This document shows, piece by piece, positions 9,705 to 14,912 of a DNA stretch of 14,912 bases (its first letter is position 1; the number at the start of each line of letters is the position of its first letter). Position numbers and translations under genes: made by a program. Source of the DNA: Ichthyophonus hoferi. Taxonomy: Eukaryota; Opisthokonta; Ichthyosporea; Ichthyophonida; Ichthyophonidae. The DNA lies in NCBI GenBank assembly GCA_002751075.1, contig NAOQ01000707.1:20235-35146 (forward strand). The letters run 5' to 3'. The notes beneath the pieces are model-generated. The model saw only the letters and a program-made list of their open reading frames with translations. It was not told the origin of the DNA and searched no databases.

Positions 9705-12700
9705 CTACCGGGTAGGGGTAGGGTAATAGCGATTAGAGCAGGCGTGTTCCTTGAGATATTCTCCTCCCATCTCCATGTAGTCTGCTCTGCTAATGTACCC
9801 ATCTTCCATCCTTCCCTCCTGCCACTCTCGTACTACACTCCTCGCCCCTCTCCAGGATTCCAGTTCTGGTTGGTCCGATAAAGTCACACGAAACTGCGAA
9901 CTGGTTGGTGATTGGGTTTATGTAAATATAGGATAACTAATACATGATAGGAATATTATTGTACATGATTATATCACTCTTTCTGTTAGTATATTTGTTT
10001 TCTTAATAAATTTTTATTGGTCTATCTTTTGGGATGTTGTGTGGATTGCAATAACTATATTAATTCTACATTATATTAAAAATTTTAAATAGCCATATTT
10101 CGTGGTGCATTGATTTTACAACAACCTTATATTATTATATATTATTATCATTATGTAGTATAATTGGGCCAGTATCACATCAATTATAGACCACTTGTCA
10201 TAAAAATATAGAGTAAATTAAACAAAACTACATTTAGATATCACGAATTTTCATAATTCTCACATTTTTATTAGTCTATAAGGGTTTATCAATAGTTAGA
10301 GAATATAGGATAAATTTCAAAAAATTAAATGGTATGTTATAAAGTATATTTGTTTTTCATAGAGAATTGGGTCTGTTCTGGTGTGTGTATAGGTAACAAG
10401 ATAAAGGAGAGAAAGAGAGATACAGAGAGATTAATAGAAATAGGGAGAAAGAGGTAGATAGACAGGTACCCAAAGGGTCGTATGGCCATAATCTCGGCTT
10501 TTAAACGCTCTGCAAAGTTAGGCAACCTAGATATACCCCCTGTAACATGGATGTTCTATAGGTAGGTGTGGGCCAGTTAGTTTATAATGTGGGCCTGTGA
10601 TTGGTTGGTTTATCTATGTGTATAGTACATTAATTTATATGTGCATATATATATAGATGTATTAGAAAAACAAAAAAACAACAAGAAAGATATAGATATA
10701 AAGTGGGCACGGGCGTGTATGTCATAACCAGATAAATGTGATCAGCGATATCAAACATATGATTGGATAGCTCATAAGATTAATCTCTACCATTGATTAC
10801 TATCAGTGAGACAGAAAAGAACTATTATATATATTCCCGCTTTAAAACATAGAATTTAATAGAACATCGTAGAGTATACTATTATAAAATACAGTACCAT
10901 ACCATACAAACATAGTACAATATAATTCCAAACAACATAATGTAGTATAGTAACATACAACCCAATGTAAACCACACCAACCTGAACTATTCTATCCTGT
11001 ACATCGGGCGGGTAATATCCTAGTATCCATGATAACATCTCTACCAATCCAGCCTTAGTATTACCAATCATAGACGGCTGTTTAGAGGACAGCAAAATGA
11101 CAAGAAAGACATTACGTAAGTAGAGGCTTGAAGGTGAGATGTACAGTTGCTATTTATGGTATAACTGTGATGTAATATCTAGCCAATTATAATAACGCAG
11201 AACTTCATTATTATAGAGTTGGTGCGGTAAAGTAGACAATTAATTGGCGGAAAATACAAGACATAGGATAGGCTCTTTAATAACGTGGTGGTATTTTATT
11301 ATTGGACGTGGGTTTTAAAATAATTTATAAGCTATATGTTAGAGGTGGTCAATGTTAGTCTCCCAGGGTTAGGCGTAGAGTCATAGCAGATGTGTGTATG
11401 TATATGTATATGTATATGTATATACATATATGTGTGCGCTTCTCTTTCTATCTCCATGCATGATTACAATCATACCTTGTATCATTCTATTATTCTCCTA
11501 TCCTACCCTCATACTAACCCACTAACCTACTAACCTACCAGCCTACTAACCTACTAACCTACTAACCTACCAACCTACTAACCTATTAACCTACTAACCT
11601 ACCAACTTACCAACCTATCAACCTACTAACCTACTAACCTAGCAACCTATCAATCTATCAACTTACTAACCTACTAGCCTACCATTCTCTCCCTCTTTCT
11701 ACCCCTTCCTACCCTCCCTACCTGAAATAAAGCCTCTGGTACTCTGGTTCTCTCCACCTCTAGATGGAGCTGGTGGTATTCTTCGGGGTTTTGCATCGTA
11801 TCGTCACTATAGTATAGACAGGTTAGTAATAGTAATAATATGAGTATTTAATATAGATATAGTCAAACTATATGAAATGTATAGTATACAGGATTATAGG
11901 ATTATTATACTGCTTATAGCATACAAATATATACTACTACTAACATCAACATTCAATCTAGCTTAGCTAGTAAAGAAATCCTATCTGGCTTGGTTGAGTC
12001 ACTTATATATACTATAGCATACTACCTTGCCAACCCACTATATATATTATCTCACAGAACTGCACACAAACACACATACATATGTATAGGTATACTAATA
12101 ATAATCAGTCCACATGCGCTAACCCAACCAAGAGATATAGTAGTGTATTAAGGGAGGGAAACAAGGTGACCCAAATCGAATCAAATCGACTAACCCAATG
12201 TAATCAGGGTCATAAGTAGCCAATTGCTGTTCAATCTCAGTCAGGGCCTCTTGCTCCATCTCTTCTACATGCTCTTCTTCATGTGCCTGTGCCGAGTTTG
12301 CATATTTAGTTAGCCACATGCTAACCCTGTGGTTATATATAGAATGGATCTTAGTCTATTAATTGGAATATGATTGGTGGGGGAGTGGGGTGCATGGAGA
12401 TCAAGAGTGAATCATTGGTAGCTTATAATTTATCAATTATATTATACCAATTAAATAACAGTATATGCCCATACTAAAATACATACTTCCCTTAATAGTC
12501 TCCACCAATAGAACAAAGACCATCACTATAAAGAATTTCTTAATATGGCACAACCAATCCAAAAAGTCTGTTTAATTCTTTAAAATAATATATACGCAAT
12601 CCTTATTGGCTAATATACACCAATCAACTAGCACAAAACTTACTATTTCTCTATATACGTCCCAATGAGAATCGTCTATTCCAAATGTGTCTTCCTTATT

Positions 12701-14066
12701 GGTTCCTTTCTTGGCTTTACGGGTGGCCTGCTTAAAATATGTAAATCACATTCTATTGGTTAGTAATAGCTCAATAAAAAAACATATATAGATATATATA
12801 CAAGAACGACTTGGTAATAGTTTGTATTTATGCTTTAATAAGTAATATAGTACACTAGACAGAGAAAAATAAATAGAGATAGATAGATAGATAGATAGAT
12901 AGATATATGTATATATATAACAATTCCAACCACAAATATACCAGTAATAACAATCCACCAATACACAACTATAAATTAGAATTTAATACTTGATCGTCAT
13001 TGGCCTGTTGCATTATAATTCTCATCCTCTGTTTAGAGGCAGCACTTCTTCTATTTTGCAGTTCAGCTTTCTTACGTAATCGTAGTTGTCTTTGTTTAAG
13101 AACCTCCTGTAGAGGGCTGTTAGTATATATAGCATACATACATACACCTATTCTACATCTATGCTAACCTATGCTATCCTATGCTATCCTACCTATCCTA
13201 CCTGTTTTTTCTCATTTAATTCCTGTAGCCATTTCTTAGGGTCGGCCTTTCTTCGCTCCTCCTCTAGTCTCTCTTGCTCTTCCTAAATAGGCAATTACCA
13301 TGGCGGGACAGTAAGGCAGATGTGTGATACAATTTAATAGGTAATTTAAATGTATATATCCTAACAATACTTGTTAAATATATGTAAATATATCTATATT
13401 TATACCTATAACTATACATACTACACATCCAAATATCTCATTCATTTGTATTAGGTCTATAGTTTTAATCTTATATTAATTATGATTTATATTTATCTAC
13501 GAGGTTTTATTGAGTAGGGGGTAGGTAGTGCCCATTATGATTGGACGATTATAGATACCTCAATCATATCATACTATACACTTTTTATACTTTCAATAAA
13601 ATCACAAGATCTCTAGTGATAAACCAATAAAATGCCACAGTATTGATTCAGCCAATGAGGGATAGGAAACTTAGTATGTGTTATGTAAATGAATAGATAG
13701 GCCAATGAACAGGTGAGAATAACAGAAAAAAAAGGACAAGAGTGCGATAGAGAGAGATAGATAGATAGACAGACAGATGGATAGAGAGAGATAGAGAGAT
13801 AGAGAGATAGATAGATAGAGAGAGATATAGAGAGGGAGAGATAGATAGAGAGACAGAGAAAAAAGGAAAGATAGATATATATAAAAAGAGAGAAGGCATG
13901 GGGCAAAAAAAGAGAAAGAACGCTGCATGTAGATAAATAGAGATGATGTAGATAGATAAATACAAGGTGGTTGTCTAGAGATGGGAAAGAGATAGAGGAA
14001 AACCAGTGCTCACCTTCTCTTCTTGGGCTTTTACTCTTAACAATCTAGCCCTTTCTCTACCTTCTC
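9705..14066 (-). CDS. ACTR5: Actin-related protein 5, INO80 complex subunit (C-terminal part, 9 exons, 5' partial)
   Basis: Seen, in transcript order: 14066-14014, 13282-13202, 13106-12990, 12727-12644, 12286-12195, 11806-11722, 11077-10982, 10555-10470 and 9900-9705 (TAG). All introns are GT-AG and phases agree, giving 295 residues. The first three exons are a highly charged helical segment (EGRERARLL, ADPKKWLQEL, NRRSAASKQRMRII), followed by EDTFGIDDSHWDVYREI, an acidic stretch ending in YDPDYI, then VERTRVPEALFQPSMIG, the actin-fold VTGG loop, RPFGSQFRV, LESWRGAR and GGEYLKEH near the end. Known: ARP5 proteins carry such a charged insertion in the actin fold, including RRSAA..RMR and EDTFG..D.DW, and VERxRxPExxFQPS and W.GAR follow it; ARP5 with IES6 couples INO80 ATPase activity to nucleosome sliding in the nucleus. 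The recovered part matches from mid-insertion to the C-terminus; the N-terminal actin half lies beyond the right edge. The most 5' exon begins in mid-codon (phase 1), so at least one more exon exists. Confidence 0.95.
10400..10466. repeat. Purine-rich tract directly after an ARP5 donor
   Basis: GAGA, GATAGA and GGGAGAAAGAGG words on the plus strand; in the ARP5 transcript this is a long pyrimidine run starting a few nt past the donor at 10469, in the last intron (9901-10469). Confidence 0.75.
10880..10975. repeat. Degenerate ATACAGTACCATACC-type repeat in ARP5 intron
   Basis: The same loose pentamer class as in the KH-gene introns (TACAGTACCATACCATACAA and similar). It lies directly downstream of the donor at 10981 in the intron 10556-10981. 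In one minus-strand frame the exon runs on into it, giving a spurious Tyr/Val/Ile-rich extension. Confidence 0.6.
11398..11434. repeat. TATATG microsatellite with palindromic end
   Basis: GTATATGTATATGTATAT units that turn into their complement (TATACATATA), so the tract can fold on itself. In the ARP5 intron 11078-11721. Confidence 0.75.
11511..11683. repeat. 8-bp minisatellite CCTACTAA, about 21 units
   Basis: Units of CCTACTAA with variants CCTACCAA, CCTATCAA, CTTACCAA and CCTAGCAA, running about 172 bp inside the ARP5 intron 11078-11721 and starting about 38 nt past its donor. By eye the plus strand contains ten exact TACTAAC words. The minus strand, which is the ARP5 sense strand, reads GGTTAGTA repeats. 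Confidence 0.9.
12877..12905. repeat. GATA microsatellite
   Basis: About seven tandem GATA units followed by ATATATGTATATAT, in the ARP5 intron 12728-12989. Minus-strand frames through it are Ile/Tyr/Ser-rich artefacts. Confidence 0.9.
13119..13125 (-). other. Branch-point consensus TACTAAC in the 95-nt ARP5 intron
   Basis: On the minus strand TACTAAC lies about 12 nt before the acceptor AG of the intron 13107-13201, the shortest intron in the window. It matches the strict yeast-type branch-point consensus and sits at a plausible, though short, distance. Confidence 0.5.
13138..13201. repeat. Degenerate CTATGCTATCCTAC repeat filling a short intron
   Basis: Units of CTATGCTAACCTATGCTATC on the plus strand. 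In the ARP5 sense strand this reads GTAGGATAGGTAGGATAGCA and starts at the donor itself, so the first repeat unit is the splice donor. Confidence 0.7.
13746..13916. repeat. GATA/GAGA compound microsatellite
   Basis: About 170 bp of GATAGATA, GAGAGATA and GACAGATG words followed by A-rich purine sequence, in the ARP5 intron 13283-14013. The three overlapping minus-strand frames made of Ser, Leu, Ile and Tyr are read-outs of this repeat in different frames. Confidence 0.9.
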
Positions 14067-14603
14067 CTGCATTCTGGTGAGCAAATGGTTTTTTTAATTT
14101 TAAATTACCCCAATGAGTGCACAGGTATTTGTGTCGTAGCAATCATCCACTCAGATGCTAGGATACATATCAAATAATGCTATTTAATTCACATATTAAT
14201 TTCATTTGATTGAATAGAAAGTTATATTTATAACATTAATCAATAAACTGAAATACACACATATATGTGCATTATGTAGATCATGATTTAGTTAATTCTA
14301 GAATCAGCCCAGCCTATCAGCAAAGGCTTTTTTATGTAATATAGGTGCATACCTTATATCATCTAATACTATATTTTATTATAGGGAATTATATTACATC
14401 ATATAATCTTACATAACGCAATATTTATAATGTAGTCTTAATCACAATAACAAGATAAATAGTACCTGTGATTCGTTCTTTCAATATATTAATTATAAAA
14501 CCATAACTTAAATTAAAGCAAAAATAATTATATTATGAGCCATGCAAGCAGATCATTGGAGTATTATATTAGGGTGTATGGAGTGATGGTTCTATGTCAT
14601 GAT
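14067..14603. other. Presumed ARP5 intron, no exon recognised
   Basis: AT-rich sequence upstream of the most 5' ARP5 exon seen. Further ARP5 exons must exist, but no segment here matches the expected part of the insertion. One short minus-strand candidate ending at a donor near 14466 is discussed among the rejected items. Confidence 0.5.
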
Positions 14604-14912
14604 TACATCATACATACATACATAAATGGATACATACACATATATACATATATACATATATACATATACATATATACATATATACATATATACATATATA
14701 CATACACATATATACATATATACATATACATATATACATATATACATACACATATATACATATATACATACACATATATACATACATATATACATACACA
14801 TATATACATATATACAAACATATACACATATATACATACATATATACATATATACATACATATATACATTATACATATATACATACATATATACATATAT
14901 ACATATATACAT
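14604..14912. repeat. Long TACATA / ACATATAT microsatellite to the window edge
   Basis: About 309 bp of CATACATA, CATATATA and CACATATA words with a higher-order mix of 8-, 10- and 14-bp spacing; it continues past the right edge. The long minus-strand frames (Met-Tyr-Ile-Cys repeats) have no stops only because the repeat lacks them. Confidence 0.95.

Noticed and set aside
11511-11683. CRISPR-like or telomere array
   Set aside because: The 8-bp units abut with no spacers, vary freely and lie inside an intron, so this is a minisatellite.
13613-13965. Three overlapping minus-strand frames rich in Ser, Leu, Ile and Tyr
   Set aside because: They read the GATA/GAGA repeat inside an ARP5 intron in different frames.
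14466-14506. Possible extra ARP5 exon on the minus strand ending ILKERIT before a donor-like GTACTA
   Set aside because: The phase fits the next exon (it would give KERITGEGRER), but the upstream part (YGFIIN) is AT-rich and does not look like the ARP5 insertion, so chance is likelier.
14592-14912. Three overlapping minus-strand frames of 77-106 codons rich in Met, Tyr, Ile and Cys
   Set aside because: They are the ACATAT microsatellite translated in each frame; the repeat simply contains no stop.
1-14912. tRNA genes, transposon or virus-derived coding regions, toxin genes
   Set aside because: I looked on both strands and saw no tRNA B-box-like TTCGAATCC context with a fold, and no transposase, reverse transcriptase, integrase or capsid motif.

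Overview
The window is nuclear DNA of an intron-rich eukaryote. Two multi-exon protein-coding genes are recognisable, every proposed intron is GT-AG, and exons are clearly more GC-rich than the AT-rich introns and spacers. TAA, TAG and TGA all act as ordinary stops in the models. Intron lengths (95 to about 730 nt) and the gene content (a tandem KH RNA-binding protein and the INO80 subunit ARP5) fit an opisthokont-type protist, early animal or fungal relative, but the sequence does not fix the lineage.

Layout. Positions 160-4674 (+) hold ten exons coding for the last 327 residues of a tandem KH-domain protein, vigilin-like, with four KH domains and a Trp/Gly-rich acidic tail; its 5' end lies left of the window. 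Positions 4675-7738 are mostly AT-rich spacer with no gene I can defend. Positions 7739-7921 (-) hold a compact single-exon candidate for a 60-residue single-pass membrane protein with exon-like base composition. Positions 7922-9704 are again AT-rich spacer. Positions 9705-14066 (-) hold nine exons coding for the last 295 residues of actin-related protein 5 (ARP5/ACTR5); its 5' end lies to the right. The window ends in a long ACATAT-type microsatellite inside or upstream of that gene.

The two large genes are unrelated in role (cytoplasmic/ER-linked mRNA binding versus nuclear chromatin remodelling) and point inward at each other with about 5 kb between their stops. Nothing suggests an operon, a mobile element, a CRISPR array or a virus-derived element. 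I did not find a new multi-gene system. The less ordinary signals are in non-coding DNA: about threefold more CCAAT/ATTGG pentamers outside the first gene's upstream introns, an 8-bp intronic array that reads as branch-point boxes on one strand and donor-like sites on the other, donor-adjacent repeats in several introns, an old intronic duplication, and a few perfect palindromes.
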